Under the pieces are notes generated by a model, which had not been told where the DNA came from, searched no databases, and saw only the letters and a program-made list of their open reading frames with translations. Positions 25,578-34,358 of a stretch of 59,504 bases of DNA are shown here, one piece after another. The stretch is from Desulfatibacillum sp. (GTDB taxonomy: Bacteria; Desulfobacterota; Desulfobacteria; Desulfobacterales; Desulfatibacillaceae). Position numbers and translations under genes: made by a program. The number at the start of each line of letters is the position of its first letter. Within the stretch, counting starts at the first letter, position 1. The DNA is taken from positions 1 to 59,504 of the forward strand of contig JAEINP010000033.1 in NCBI GenBank assembly GCA_016342355.1, written 5' to 3'.

Positions 25578-26545
25578 CGGTCCAGGATTTTCCTGAGGCC
25601 TGGTTTTTCGGCGACCTCAATTATAACATTATGATTTTTAATCAAATCATTAACATTCTTAAAGCTAAACTTTAATTCATAAACCTGACCCTCAAAATGG
25701 GCCGGAGGCTCCAAACGCACCCCTTTGGGCAAATTCAGCCCCTGCACCTCGGTTTCAAATGCCTCCTGAGCCTTGGTAATGTGGGGAAACCGACGCTGCT
25801 TTAAAAACTCCCTCACCTCTCGGGATTTGAGGTTCAAATCCCTGTCCTTATCCTCCAGGAAGGCGCTTATCTCCGCACTTTCAAGAACATCCTTGCACGA
25901 AAGATCGTCCCTGGCTGCGATTTCCTTCACCAAAGTCAGGATTTCCCGCTGCTTGCCCAGGCTCAGGCCTAAACGCCTAAACACCTCGGCAAAAGCCAGG
26001 GCCTCCCCTGGGGCCATGGCTTGGAGCTTGAGCGCCACGGGAAAGGCAATGGTGGCGTCTTCCACCCCGGCCTGGATTTCCGGCGCCATGGAACACAGGC
26101 TTTCCACTTGTTCCATGTAACGCTGGTTGGGCGCCTCATCCAAAAACAGGGCGTCCATAATCATGGAAACCCGATCCTGCCAGGGAATTCCCGGCCCTAT
26201 CAAGGCTAAGGCCCGGGACATTTCCAGTAAACCCAGTTCCCGCTGTCCGGCGTTTTCCGCCACTGCCAGCATGGCGCATTCCTGATGCGGAGTCAGGGGG
26301 TCCACAATCATGGCCTGTATGCGGCGCATGTCCAGAGAGCGGCACACAGCCACTCGCCGGAACCCGGAAATAATCCGATGCATCCCTCCCCCCTTTTCCT
26401 GGACAAGAGGGGGATTAATCAGACCCAGGGATTCCACGGACCTTTTCAGGGCTGAATCATCTTTTTCCGAGCTGACCTGAAAATCCAGGTCCCGGGAATC
26501 AATGGAATCCAGGGATATCCAGTATATCTCAAATGGAGTATGCAT
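25574..26545 (-). CDS. ParB-like N-terminal-domain protein
   Basis: 323 residues. An N-terminal ParB/Srx-type domain has INPPLVQ, a box [16 protein letters not shown] (in place of GERRYRA) and AENAGQREL (ENxxRE-like), which are the nucleotide/DNA-handling motifs of ParB CTPases. A helical middle (about 110-250) could be a helix-turn-helix, and a C-terminal alpha/beta part (about 265-320) is not family-standard. No parA is adjacent, so it is unlikely to be the chromosomal partition protein. It overlaps the end of purC by 17 bases and the SPL-like start by 4. It may present DNA or a regulator to the SPL-like enzyme (inference). Confidence 0.75.
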   Translation of the reverse strand: MHTPFEIYWISLDSIDSRDLDFQVSSEKDDSALKRSVESLGLINPPLVQEKGGGMHRIISGFRRVAVCRSLDMRRIQAMIVDPLTPHQECAMLAVAENAGQRELGLLEMSRALALIGPGIPWQDRVSMIMDALFLDEAPNQRYMEQVESLCSMAPEIQAGVEDATIAFPVALKLQAMAPGEALAFAEVFRRLGLSLGKQREILTLVKEIAARDDLSCKDVLESAEISAFLEDKDRDLNLKSREVREFLKQRRFPHITKAQEAFETEVQGLNLPKGVRLEPPAHFEGQVYELKFSFKNVNDLIKNHNVIIEVAEKPGLRKILDR

Positions 26546-27428
26546 CGCCCGCCAATAGTTTTAGTGCCTGAATATACTTATCCCTCGTTTTTTCCAATAT
26601 TTCCACAGGAAGTTTGGGTCCGGGAGGTTGCTTGTTGAATTTGATCTCCAGCAAATAATCCCGCACATATTGTTTGTCAAAGCTGTCCTGGGCACGGCCG
26701 GGAGCGTATTGATCTTTAGGCCAGAACCGGGAGGAATCCGGAGTCAACACCTCATCAATGAGGATGATATCCCCGCTCTCCGTGGACCCGAACTCGAACT
26801 TGGTATCAGCAATGATGATGCCTTTTTCGTTGGCAAGGTCCGCGCCCTTTTTATAAATGGCAAGGCTCAGGTCACGGAGCCTTTCGGCGGTTTCCTGGCC
26901 CACGATTTCGGCGGCCTTTTCAAAGGATATATTCTCGTCGTGCTCGCCCAGTTCCGCCTTGGTGGAGGGGGTGAACAGGGTTTCAGGCAGCTTTTCAGAT
27001 TCCTGCAAACCAACGGGCAGGCTGATGCCGCACACGCTTTGGGTTTTTTTGTAAGAAGACCACCCTGAACCGGAAATGTATCCCCGCACCACGCATTCAA
27101 TGGCCTGGGGCTCCAGTTTTTTCACCAAAATGCTGCGGCCTTCCAGGATGTCGGCATACTGCCTGCACTTGACCGGAAACTCGTCCACCTTGGCCGTGAG
27201 CACGTGGTTGTCCACAATGTCCTTCATGACGTCGAACCAGAACAGGGAAATCTGGGTCAGAACCTTGCCCTTGTCCGGGATAGGATCGGGCATGATCACA
27301 TCAAAGGCCGAAAGACGGTCCGTAGCCACCATGAGGTAGGCGTCGCCCAGGTCGTACATGTCGCGGACCTTGCCCCGTTTGGGTGCGGGAAGATCCGGCA
27401 ATTCAGTTTGCCATACGCTGTTTGCCAT
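26529..27428 (-). CDS. purC: SAICAR synthetase (phosphoribosylaminoimidazole-succinocarboxamide synthase)
   Basis: About 299 residues from ATG 27428 with AGGAG 9-10 bases upstream (a GTG at 27437 would sit on top of the ribosome-binding site). It ligates aspartate to CAIR in purine synthesis, using ATP. Signature blocks [35 protein letters not shown] and [11 protein letters not shown] are present. The length is that of the longer, roughly 300-residue form found in eukaryote-like and many bacterial groups. First gene of the purC-parB-like-SPL-like operon. Confidence 0.95.
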   Translation of the reverse strand: MANSVWQTELPDLPAPKRGKVRDMYDLGDAYLMVATDRLSAFDVIMPDPIPDKGKVLTQISLFWFDVMKDIVDNHVLTAKVDEFPVKCRQYADILEGRSILVKKLEPQAIECVVRGYISGSGWSSYKKTQSVCGISLPVGLQESEKLPETLFTPSTKAELGEHDENISFEKAAEIVGQETAERLRDLSLAIYKKGADLANEKGIIIADTKFEFGSTESGDIILIDEVLTPDSSRFWPKDQYAPGRAQDSFDKQYVRDYLLEIKFNKQPPGPKLPVEILEKTRDKYIQALKLLAGDAYSI

Positions 27429-27500
27429 TATTTTCACTCCTTTGTGAATATGCGCTTCCTATTTATGCATTCCCACTCGGACAGTCTGTGTCGCAATTCA

Positions 27501-27520
27501 TGCCTCCGACCAAGGAGGCA
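27501..27520. repeat. hairpin upstream of purC
   Basis: TGCCTCC (27501-27507) and GGAGGCA (27514-27520) form a perfect 7-bp stem with a 6-nt loop. It may belong to the palindromic element that begins at 27531. Confidence 0.45.
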
Positions 27521-27530
27521 GTGATTTTTC

Positions 27531-27631
27531 TCCCTCCCCCTTGATGGGGGAGGGCCGGGGTGGGGGTGATATTCGTTTTATTATTATGTCATTACCCCCC
27601 ATCCTGTCCTTCCCCCGCAAGGGGGGAAGGA
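27531..27631. repeat. composite palindromic G/C-rich element
   Basis: Two hairpins, CCCTCCCCC-TTGAT-GGGGGAGGG (27532-27554) and CCTTCCCCC-GCAAG-GGGGGAAGG (27608-27630), flank a centre whose halves (GGGTGGGGGTGAT and ATTACCCCCCATCC) are themselves near-complementary. The whole 100-base block is therefore a large imperfect palindrome. Such G-block repeats are dispersed in several bacterial genomes; here it fills the gap between purC and the phosphoesterase. Confidence 0.65.
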
Positions 27632-27740
27632 ACGAAGATTGAAGGGCTTTGGCCTTCCAATGGCTGCCAATTTAATGGATAGCTGCTTATTCCATTGTAA
27701 CACAGTGAGAACATGGGAACGATATTGCCAAGCCGCCTTA

Positions 27741-27765
27741 TTGGGTTTCGCATTACTCAACCCAA
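27741..27765. repeat. REP-like hairpin TTGGGTT/AACCCAA
   Basis: TTGGGTT (27741-27747) and AACCCAA (27759-27765), followed by CCTA, resemble a widespread dispersed repeat of the form TTGGGTT-CGC-AACCCAACCTA. It lies 18 bases past the stop of the phosphoesterase gene and could stop its transcription. Confidence 0.5.
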
Positions 27766-27783
27766 CCTAAGGTGTTCGACCAC

Positions 27784-28269
27784 TCATAGGGGGATGATTT
27801 CCCCGGTTATGCCATTTTCGGTCACTGTCAGAATACCTACAGAACCTGCTTCCCTACCCATGCTATACGCAGTGTAAGCCCCGGGGTTGAACATGAGCAC
27901 CCCCTGCCTTAAATGATTGGCCGGGGTATGGGTGTGGCCGTACACAATGGCTTCCACATCGTCGAACTCGGGAAAAATCCGGTCTTCCAAACCACTTCGG
28001 GAACCCCATCCGTGGATCAGGCCAATACGAACCCCATCCACGGTTATCACTTCCTTAGGGCTCAATACCTGGGTGGAATCCCTTTCGCACATGTTGCCGC
28101 ACACAGCCACTACCTGTTTGTCATGGAATGGATCCAGCACCCGGATGCTCACCAGGTCTCCGGCATGGAGAACCATGGACACATCGCGAAACTGTTTTTC
28201 CGCCAGTTTGAACATGCGGTCATCCGGCATCCGCAAATGTGTGTCTGATATTACGCCGATCTTTGTCAT
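27784..28269 (-). CDS. YfcE/MJ0936-type metallophosphoesterase
   Basis: 161 residues from ATG 28269 (GGAGATAGC upstream; the longer form from 28284 begins inside it). The calcineurin-like metal motifs are complete: SDTHL, HAGDLVS, CGNMCERD, IHGWG and YGHTHTP. Small enzymes of this group hydrolyse phosphodiesters in the cytoplasm; the physiological substrate is unknown. The gap to queA is about 60 bases. Confidence 0.88.
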   Translation of the reverse strand: MTKIGVISDTHLRMPDDRMFKLAEKQFRDVSMVLHAGDLVSIRVLDPFHDKQVVAVCGNMCERDSTQVLSPKEVITVDGVRIGLIHGWGSRSGLEDRIFPEFDDVEAIVYGHTHTPANHLRQGVLMFNPGAYTAYSMGREAGSVGILTVTENGITGEIIPL

Positions 28270-28332
28270 GCTATCTCCTCGCAAAAACCGAAAACTCTAT
28301 TTATGTGGTCTCCATAGCATGTTGTCAATCAC

Positions 28333-29412
28333 TTATTCAATGAACATGGCGTCGCCGTAGCTGAAAAAGCGGTATTCATGGGTGACAGCTTCCCGGTAGG
28401 CTTGCAGGATCATTTCCCGGTTAGCCAGGGCTGACACCAGCATAAGCAAGGTGGACTGGGGCAAATGGAAATTGGTGATGAGAACGTCTACAATGTTAAA
28501 CTCAAACCCGGGCATGATAAACAGGTCGCACATACCGGAACCCGCAACCACCCTGCCCTTTTCCCTGGCTGCGTACTCCAGGGTGCGGACCGACGTGGTG
28601 CCCACAGCCACAACCCTTCGGCCCTGGTCCTTGGCGCGGTTAATTGCTTGCGCAGCCTCCGGCGTTATGTCGAAAAACTCGGAGTGCATGCGGTGTTCCC
28701 GCACGTCGTCCGTCCGCACGGGCATGAAGGTGCCGTAACCCACATGGAGGGTTACCTGGGCGGTTTCCACGCCCTTTTCCCCAATGGCCGCCATCAACTC
28801 GGGGGTAAAGTGCAAACCCGCCGTGGGTGCTGCCACTGCGCCCTTGTGCCTGGCGTAGGTGGTCTGGTAGCGATCCTTGTCGTTGCATGGAGGTGCCTCC
28901 CCGTCCCTGCGGATGTACGGAGGCAGGGGAATGGCGGCGATTTCGTCCAGCACCGCGCCAGGGTCCGCGGGGCAGGTGAATTCCAGCAGGCAAATCTGAT
29001 CCCGGGCTTCCACAACCCTTGCCGTCAACCCCTTGTCAAAGACCATCCTGGAACCGGGTTTTGGCTTTTTGGAAGCCTTGACCAGGCATTCGCAGCAAAA
29101 GGGTTCTCCAGGCCCTGCATCGGCCACAGGCCGATAATCCAGGATAAGGGCTTCCACCTTGCCGCCGGTGTCTTTTCTTCCTATCAATCGCACAGGAACC
29201 ACCTTGGTGTTGTTCACCACCAAAAGGTCCCCGGAGTTCAGGAGATCCGGCAATTGGGAAAAATGCAAATGGCTGGTTAAGCCCGTCTGCCTGTTCAGCT
29301 TCAGCAGGCGGGAAGAATCCCGCTTTTCAACCGGAGCCTGGGCAATGCGTTCCTGGGGCAGGTCATAGTCATAGGAAGACAGGGAATACAGGTCTGCAGA
29401 TGAATTGGTCAT
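28333..29412 (-). CDS. queA: S-adenosylmethionine:tRNA ribosyltransferase-isomerase
   Basis: 359 residues, normal length. It transfers the ribosyl part of SAM to 7-aminomethyl-7-deazaguanine at the tRNA wobble position and gives epoxyqueuosine. Characteristic blocks: YDLPQERIAQAPVEKRD, VNNTKVVPVRL, GAVAAPTAGLHFT, THEYRFFSYGDAM. A QueG-like protein for the next step is encoded at 58373-59227, although it is not the canonical QueG. The gene lies 43 bases downstream of dnaB. Confidence 0.95.
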   Translation of the reverse strand: MTNSSADLYSLSSYDYDLPQERIAQAPVEKRDSSRLLKLNRQTGLTSHLHFSQLPDLLNSGDLLVVNNTKVVPVRLIGRKDTGGKVEALILDYRPVADAGPGEPFCCECLVKASKKPKPGSRMVFDKGLTARVVEARDQICLLEFTCPADPGAVLDEIAAIPLPPYIRRDGEAPPCNDKDRYQTTYARHKGAVAAPTAGLHFTPELMAAIGEKGVETAQVTLHVGYGTFMPVRTDDVREHRMHSEFFDITPEAAQAINRAKDQGRRVVAVGTTSVRTLEYAAREKGRVVAGSGMCDLFIMPGFEFNIVDVLITNFHLPQSTLLMLVSALANREMILQAYREAVTHEYRFFSYGDAMFIE

Positions 29413-29454
29413 AATGGTCTTTGGTTCAGGCTGCTCTGTTCATATACCGGCAAG

Positions 29455-30828
29455 TTAAGCGGCCTTGCCAGGGGCGCTGACGTCGGCGCTCAGGTTGTCG
29501 AAACGGGTATAATCAGCATTGAAATACAGGGAAAACTTTCCTGTAGGGCCGCTACGTTGTTTGGCGATTTTAATCTCCGCCTCCCCGTTATTGGAGGCCC
29601 CCTCTTCCTGGGTGTAAGCGGCCTCCCGATAGATGAACATGATCATGTCCGCATCCTGTTCCAAAGCGCCTGATTCCCGAAGGTCGGCGATCTGGGGTCT
29701 TTTGTCGCTCCGTTCCTCCACCTTCCGGTTAAGCTGGGATAGAGCCATAACCGGAACGCTCAACTCTTTGGCCAAGGCCTTGAGAGACCGGGAAATCTCG
29801 GAGATTTCCAGGTCACGGCGTTCCGCCCCGGGAGGCCCCTTCATGAGTTGCACATAGTCGATGACAATAAAGCCCAGGCCTTTGTCCTTTTTCAGGCGGC
29901 GGGCTTTCGCCCTTACGTCCATGGCGGTCAACACAGGGGAATCATCAATGAAAATAGGTGCTTCGTAAAGCTGATGCGCAGCGGCGACTAGCTTGGAATG
30001 ATCGTCCTGAGCAAAAAATCCGCTGCGGAGATTGGCGGAGTTGACCCTGGCCTCGGAGCATAAAAGCCGTCTGCAAAGCTGGTCCGAGGACATTTCCAGG
30101 GAAAAAACCAAGGTAGGCGTGCCGCTTATTACCGCAGCATTTCGGGCGATGTTAAGGGCGAATGCTGTCTTGCCCATGCCGGGGCGGGCCGCCAGGATGA
30201 TAAGATCCGAAGGTTGAAGCCCTGCGGTGAACGTATTGAGACGGGTGTAGCCCGTATCCACGCCCGTTACCAGAGCTCTGTTCTCCGCCCTTTTGGCTAT
30301 GGATTCCAAGGCATGATTGATGAGCCCGCCCAACTGGTTCAAGGAAGAGCCGCCCTTGTCTTCGGCTACGGCGAAAATAGCGCTTTCAGCAAAGTCCACC
30401 ACTTCCCGCACATTGCCTTTGTCCTCGTAGGCTCTGGTGGCGATTTCCGAAGCACTGGAAATAAGCCGCCTTAACAAGGCCTTTTCCCGCACGATATTGC
30501 CGTAATACACCGCGTTGGTGGCCATGGGCACGGAATTGACCAACCTGGACAGAAACGCTGCCCCGCCCACAGCCTCCATGTCCTTTTGCTCCTGAAGCAT
30601 ATTGGCGATGGTCACCAGATCCACAGGCTCGCTTTTACTGAAGAGCTTGAGCATGGACCTATAAATTTTGGCATGGGCGTCCCGGTAAAAATCCTCCGGG
30701 TTTAAAATTTCCTGAACCTCCAGTAAGGCTTGGTTATCCAGTAAAATAGCGCTTAATATAGATTCCTCCGCCTCAATATTATGGGGCGGCAGTTTGGAAA
30801 GGGATTGATCTTTAGTGCTGGCTGCCAC
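29455..30828 (-). CDS. dnaB: replicative DNA helicase DnaB
   Basis: 457 residues. The N-terminal domain (NIEAEESILSAILLD, about 16-110) is followed by a RecA-type helicase domain with Walker A ARPGMGKTAF, Walker B IVIDYVQL and the Arg-finger region near KQRSGPTGK. It unwinds DNA at the replication fork as a hexamer. It is downstream of rplI, as in many bacteria, but a 286-base gap with a hairpin lies between them. No intein is present. Confidence 0.95.
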   Translation of the reverse strand: MAASTKDQSLSKLPPHNIEAEESILSAILLDNQALLEVQEILNPEDFYRDAHAKIYRSMLKLFSKSEPVDLVTIANMLQEQKDMEAVGGAAFLSRLVNSVPMATNAVYYGNIVREKALLRRLISSASEIATRAYEDKGNVREVVDFAESAIFAVAEDKGGSSLNQLGGLINHALESIAKRAENRALVTGVDTGYTRLNTFTAGLQPSDLIILAARPGMGKTAFALNIARNAAVISGTPTLVFSLEMSSDQLCRRLLCSEARVNSANLRSGFFAQDDHSKLVAAAHQLYEAPIFIDDSPVLTAMDVRAKARRLKKDKGLGFIVIDYVQLMKGPPGAERRDLEISEISRSLKALAKELSVPVMALSQLNRKVEERSDKRPQIADLRESGALEQDADMIMFIYREAAYTQEEGASNNGEAEIKIAKQRSGPTGKFSLYFNADYTRFDNLSADVSAPGKAA

Positions 30829-31035
30829 AGGTGGACTCCTAGGGAAACAGATTGAACGTCAACCGCCCATTCACAGTATAACTATTCCGTTTATATATAA
30901 ATACAACAATTCAGCAGACATGGTACGTGGATATAATGGTCTGAGAGTATGGGAGAGTCTATCAAAAAACTCCATTTCCCTCAAATGGAAAATGGAAATG
31001 TACAGCATGAAAATAAAAAAAGGCGCCTATGCAAA

Positions 31036-31073
31036 CAGCGGTACGTCCAGGTAAGAACCCGGGCGTACCGCTG
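31036..31073. terminator. hairpin between rplI and dnaB
   Basis: CAGCGGTACG (31036-31045) and CGTACCGCTG (31064-31073) form a perfect 10-bp stem. On the minus strand a T-run follows about 15 bases later, after a GGCGCC. It may attenuate rplI read-through. The rest of the 30829-31114 gap shows no gene. Confidence 0.5.
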
Positions 31074-31114
31074 CCACAAAAAAACCAGTCTAAAAGGGAC
31101 AAGGGACAGTATGT

Positions 31115-31561
31115 TTAGTTCTCAGGCACCACTTCCACGATGATTTCCGGTTTGATACCGGAAAAAACGCGGATGGGCACCTTAAAGGTTCCCAGAGTCT
31201 TGAGGGATTCGGCAAGCAGGATCATGCTCTTCTGCACTTCGATTCCCTTGGCGGCCAGGGCATCCTGAATGTCCTTGACCTTGATGGAGCCGTAAAGCCT
31301 GTCCTCTTCACTGACTTTGGCCTTAAGGGTAACCTTGACCCCTGCAATACGCTTGGCCATTTCTTCAGCCAGAGCTTTTTCTTTGGCTATTTTTACTTCC
31401 CACTTCACGCGCTTGAGATCTACCACTTTGCGGTTGGCTTCCGTTGCAAGCACGGCCTTTTTTTGAGGAAGCAGAAAATTCCTGGCATAACCGTCAGCCA
31501 CCAACACTTCGGTGCCGATGATTCCCAAGGAATCAATGTTTTCAGTTAAGATCACCTTCAT
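31115..31561 (-). CDS. rplI: 50S ribosomal protein L9
   Basis: 148 residues from ATG 31561 with GGAGGACAAC upstream. The N-terminal L9 globule MKVILTENIDSLGIIGTEVLVADGYARNFLLP is complete (about 1-35; quoted in part by its start), followed by the connecting helix (about 40-75) and a C-terminal RNA-binding domain. It binds 23S rRNA at the base of the L1 stalk. The start overlaps the end of the DUF2232 gene by 20 bases. Confidence 0.95.
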   Translation of the reverse strand: MKVILTENIDSLGIIGTEVLVADGYARNFLLPQKKAVLATEANRKVVDLKRVKWEVKIAKEKALAEEMAKRIAGVKVTLKAKVSEEDRLYGSIKVKDIQDALAAKGIEVQKSMILLAESLKTLGTFKVPIRVFSGIKPEIIVEVVPEN

Positions 31562-32540
31562 TGTTGTCCTCCGTAAAACCCTTTTTCTGGAGCTTTCTAA
31601 AATCCGCCCACAGATCAAATAAACCCAAGCCAGTCAGTACGGGAAGCATAATGGGGAAACCAGCTATAAAAACCATTCCCAATATCAATACCCGTTGCGG
31701 CCAGGGGATATGGAACTTGTCCATGTAAAAAGCGACGATGGCTACCCCGTTCATGACATAAATGGCCAAAACCACAATGCCAAAAACCAGGGAAATATCC
31801 TTGATCCCGCCCTGGAAGAACGTAGCGCCCCCAAAGCAGGCAATAGCCACCCAAACCAGCGGTTCAGGGGCCTTCCACAGGATGGGCGGGTCATAATCAG
31901 GATATGTCCATCCTTGTCGTGCGTACAAAAACCTGGCAATCCACACATTGAACCAAGCCACAAACAGGCCCCAAGACAATGTGAAGCCTATACTAACCAA
32001 GACCAGCAGGCGAATCGTCTGTTCTCTGTTTTCCTGCGTAATCTCCGTCCCGGACTTTTCCAGGGCGCCAGATTCCTGGAGATTGTTGAGCAAGGTGTTC
32101 AGGTCCTGGATCATTTCCTGATTTTTGGCCTCAACATACCCCTGAGATCCGCCCTGAATGACCATCATGACAAGGACCCAGGCCACAACTACGCCTGCAA
32201 GGCTGAATACCACCGTCTTTTCTAAGCTGAATCCTCTTTCCAGGCATTCCTGGGTCAAAAAACCAAGGAACAGGAGGCCGGAGTAATAAACCATATTATC
32301 TCCAGATATGGAGTTTCCTCCAAACAGGAGCATGGTCAAAATGCATCCGGCAAGTACCATGGCTCCGCCCGGCCTGCCAAAAGCCGCCCGGTAATAAATC
32401 ATGGGCAGGGGCAGCGCCAGTTTGAGAGGCATGGAATATTTTCCCAGGAAGACTACCCCGGCAATCATCACGCTGGTGGTAAGTATCCCGGAGACAAGAT
32501 CCCTGCCGGAAACTTTCATTCCGGGGGGCGCCGTCGTCAT
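31542..32540 (-). CDS. DUF2232 (YybS-like) membrane protein
   Basis: 332 residues with about eight hydrophobic segments. Pattern and position between rpsR and rplI match the DUF2232 family. The cytoplasmic loop holding NNLQESGALEKSG is the longest non-membrane part. The function is unknown; S-component-like transport and a link to ribosome-gene regulation have been suggested for the family. It overlaps rplI by 20 bases, indicating translational coupling. Confidence 0.82.
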   Translation of the reverse strand: MTTAPPGMKVSGRDLVSGILTTSVMIAGVVFLGKYSMPLKLALPLPMIYYRAAFGRPGGAMVLAGCILTMLLFGGNSISGDNMVYYSGLLFLGFLTQECLERGFSLEKTVVFSLAGVVVAWVLVMMVIQGGSQGYVEAKNQEMIQDLNTLLNNLQESGALEKSGTEITQENREQTIRLLVLVSIGFTLSWGLFVAWFNVWIARFLYARQGWTYPDYDPPILWKAPEPLVWVAIACFGGATFFQGGIKDISLVFGIVVLAIYVMNGVAIVAFYMDKFHIPWPQRVLILGMVFIAGFPIMLPVLTGLGLFDLWADFRKLQKKGFTEDNNEGDLN

Positions 32541-32561
32541 CCTGTTCCTCGCAAGCCAGCC

Positions 32562-32810
32562 TTAGGCGTCTGGCGTATTGCCCACAAAAGGCATGAGGGC
32601 GATGGCCCTGGCTCTTTTGATGGCCGTTGTCAGAGCGCGCTGATGCTTGGCGCAGGTTCCTGAAATCCGCCTAGGGACAATCTTGCCCCGCTCGGTGGTG
32701 AAGTATTTTAGAGTCCTGGGATCCTTGTAATTTATCTCAAGAGTCTTGTCAGCACAAAAACGGCAAACCTTACGGCGATGGAAAAACCTTCTTTTTCTTC
32801 TAAAAGCCAT
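32562..32810 (-). CDS. rpsR: 30S ribosomal protein S18
   Basis: 82 residues, usual length. Basic N-terminus with [13 protein letters not shown] followed by the S18 core [22 protein letters not shown]. The pair of Cys in VCRFCAD suggests a zinc-binding variant, incomplete as a four-Cys site. It heterodimerises with S6 on the 30S platform. ATG 32810 overlaps the S6 stop (TAATG), a coupling typical of this operon. Confidence 0.95.
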   Translation of the reverse strand: MAFRRKRRFFHRRKVCRFCADKTLEINYKDPRTLKYFTTERGKIVPRRISGTCAKHQRALTTAIKRARAIALMPFVGNTPDA

Positions 32811-33382
32811 TATTTATCCTCCTCGGTGGATTCCTCTTTTTCAGCATCCTGGGCAGGCGCCTCATCAGCCGGAGCTTCCTCGGCGGGGGTTTCCTCGGCA
32901 GAGGCTTCATCGACAGGAGCTTCCTCAGCAGGGGCTTCCTCAGCAGGGGCTTCCTCGGCCTTGGCGGCTTGTTCCTCTGCCAGCTTTTCTGCTTCCAGCC
33001 TGGCGGCTTCAGCCTTTTCGGCGGCTGCTTTCTGAGCAGCTTCCTTTTCGGCATGAGCTGTGGCCACTTGTTCCTTGACCGTTTCCAGGTCTACGTCTTC
33101 GTTAGTCTGAATAGTGATGAACTTAAGAACGCGATCATCAATGCGCATGATGCGTTCCATTTCCGCTATCAGGCTTCCTTCGGCGCAGAAATCCATGAGG
33201 ACATAATACCCTCTTTTTTTCTTTTTGACTTCATAGGCGAGCTTGCGAGCTCCCCATTCGTCAAAAAAGGCTATATAGCCATTGTTCTCCGTAATCAAAC
33301 CCTGCAACCGTTCAAACAACGCTGCTCTGTTGTCTTCCGGAAGGTCAGGATCTGAAATGAAAATAGTTTCGTACCTTCTCAT
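32810..33382 (-). CDS. rpsF: 30S ribosomal protein S6 with long acidic Ala/Glu/Pro tail
   Basis: 190 residues from ATG 33382 (GGAGGAAA upstream). Residues 1-95 are a normal S6 ([25 protein letters not shown]). The tail has a Lys/Ala/Glu helix (about 103-140) and then an acidic low-complexity repeat of EEAP-like units (about 141-190), roughly doubling the usual length. E. coli extends S6 by post-translational glutamylation; here an acidic tail is encoded directly. The frame is open upstream to 33502, but it has no ribosome-binding site and crosses the promoter. Confidence 0.95.
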   Translation of the reverse strand: MRRYETIFISDPDLPEDNRAALFERLQGLITENNGYIAFFDEWGARKLAYEVKKKKRGYYVLMDFCAEGSLIAEMERIMRIDDRVLKFITIQTNEDVDLETVKEQVATAHAEKEAAQKAAAEKAEAARLEAEKLAEEQAAKAEEAPAEEAPAEEAPVDEASAEETPAEEAPADEAPAQDAEKEESTEEDK

Positions 33383-33439
33383 TTTTCCTCCTCTCGGATA
33401 TAGCCCTTTTCCTAAGAAAAAGAGCAAGGATAATTTCCC

Positions 33440-33457
33440 GGGGCCTGCAAAGGCCCC
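33440..33457 (-). promoter_or_regulatory. hairpin in the rpsF leader
   Basis: GGGGCC (33440-33445) and GGCCCC (33452-33457) lie between the predicted promoter and the rpsF ribosome-binding site. A leader of about 100 nt with such a hairpin could be the S6:S18 autoregulatory site known in many bacteria. The conserved CCG bulge of that motif was not established. Confidence 0.35.
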
Positions 33458-33486
33458 TTTATTTGGCAGGATAGCCAAGAGCAGAC

Positions 33487-33515
33487 TTGTTACACTCACC
33501 AAGCCGCCCTGTCAA
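33487..33515 (-). promoter_or_regulatory. sigma-70-type promoter of the rpsF operon
   Basis: On the minus strand a perfect -35 TTGACA (33510-33515) is followed at 17 bases by a -10 TAACAA (33487-33492). It would drive rpsF-rpsR-DUF2232-rplI, with a leader of about 95 nt. No gene was found in the remaining gap to 33761. Confidence 0.55.
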
Positions 33516-33761
33516 GTATTTTGGAACTTTTTACCAGATTGAGTCTTTGTATGCAAGGCTCGCATATATCCTGTCACTTTTGTTCCCTGAATAACGACCA
33601 TTATTTACAATGAAAAGACCTTGCCTTGTTTGGGGCCTTCATGTATAGGTGATCATTGATATTACCTTACCCTTAATATCCATACAGTGGCTGGTGTTCC
33701 CTTGGAAACTCCATTCCAGCCGGATGATATTATCAGATAGAGTAAAGGCTGACTTTAAATT

Positions 33762-34349
33762 TTGACATTTAAATCCCACAATAAGATCGAAATAATCACC
33801 CGTACACTTATGATCCTCATCTGCCTGGTATGCGCCGTACCCGGGTCAGTCAAGGCGGATGAAGCCAGGATTACGGATTTTGTGGTGACCAATACCCGGG
33901 ATGACCTCCTCATCTACCTGACTGTGGAGGGGTGTTTCACCAAAGATATCGAAGAGGCTATCCTCTCGGGCATTCCCACCACCTTTTCCATCTTCGCATC
34001 CCTGGCCAGATCCAGAGGCCTGTGGTTCGACAAAGAAATCGCAGACCTCACCATCACACACACAATTACCTATGACAGCCTTAAAAAAGAATTCTCGATA
34101 GTTTGTTCAGAAAAAGAGGGTCCTCCCCTTGTGACCCGGGATTTTTCCGAGGCCCGCAAAGCCATGTCCGAAGTGGACAGCCTGAAAATTGTGGCCCTGG
34201 ATAAACTGGAAAAAGGCCATAAATATCAGGTTCAGGCCAAGGCTGAACTGGACAAGGTCACCCTGCCCCTGTACCTTCACTATGTGCTCTTTTTTGTTTC
34301 TGCCTGGGATTTTGAAACAAAGTGGTATACCATAGATTTTATGTATTAG
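33762..34349 (+). CDS. DUF4390 secreted/periplasmic protein
   Basis: 195 residues. It has an N-terminal signal (about 11-31, ending near VKADEA) and a beta-rich mature part beginning with ARITDFVVTNTRDDLLIYLTVEG, with ITHTITYDSLKKEF and the end LFFVSAWDFETKWYTIDF. This is the DUF4390 family, usually located upstream of an ntrY-type kinase, as here (9 bases). The function is unknown; it may be a periplasmic partner of the kinase. A GTG/TTG start is not excluded since the ribosome-binding site is weak. Confidence 0.8.
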   Translation: MTFKSHNKIEIITRTLMILICLVCAVPGSVKADEARITDFVVTNTRDDLLIYLTVEGCFTKDIEEAILSGIPTTFSIFASLARSRGLWFDKEIADLTITHTITYDSLKKEFSIVCSEKEGPPLVTRDFSEARKAMSEVDSLKIVALDKLEKGHKYQVQAKAELDKVTLPLYLHYVLFFVSAWDFETKWYTIDFMY

Positions 34350-34358
34350 AATCCGGTC

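Noticed and set aside
33383-33502. N-terminal extension of rpsF
   Set aside because: Would start inside the predicted promoter, and S6 proteins begin at the MRRYE segment.
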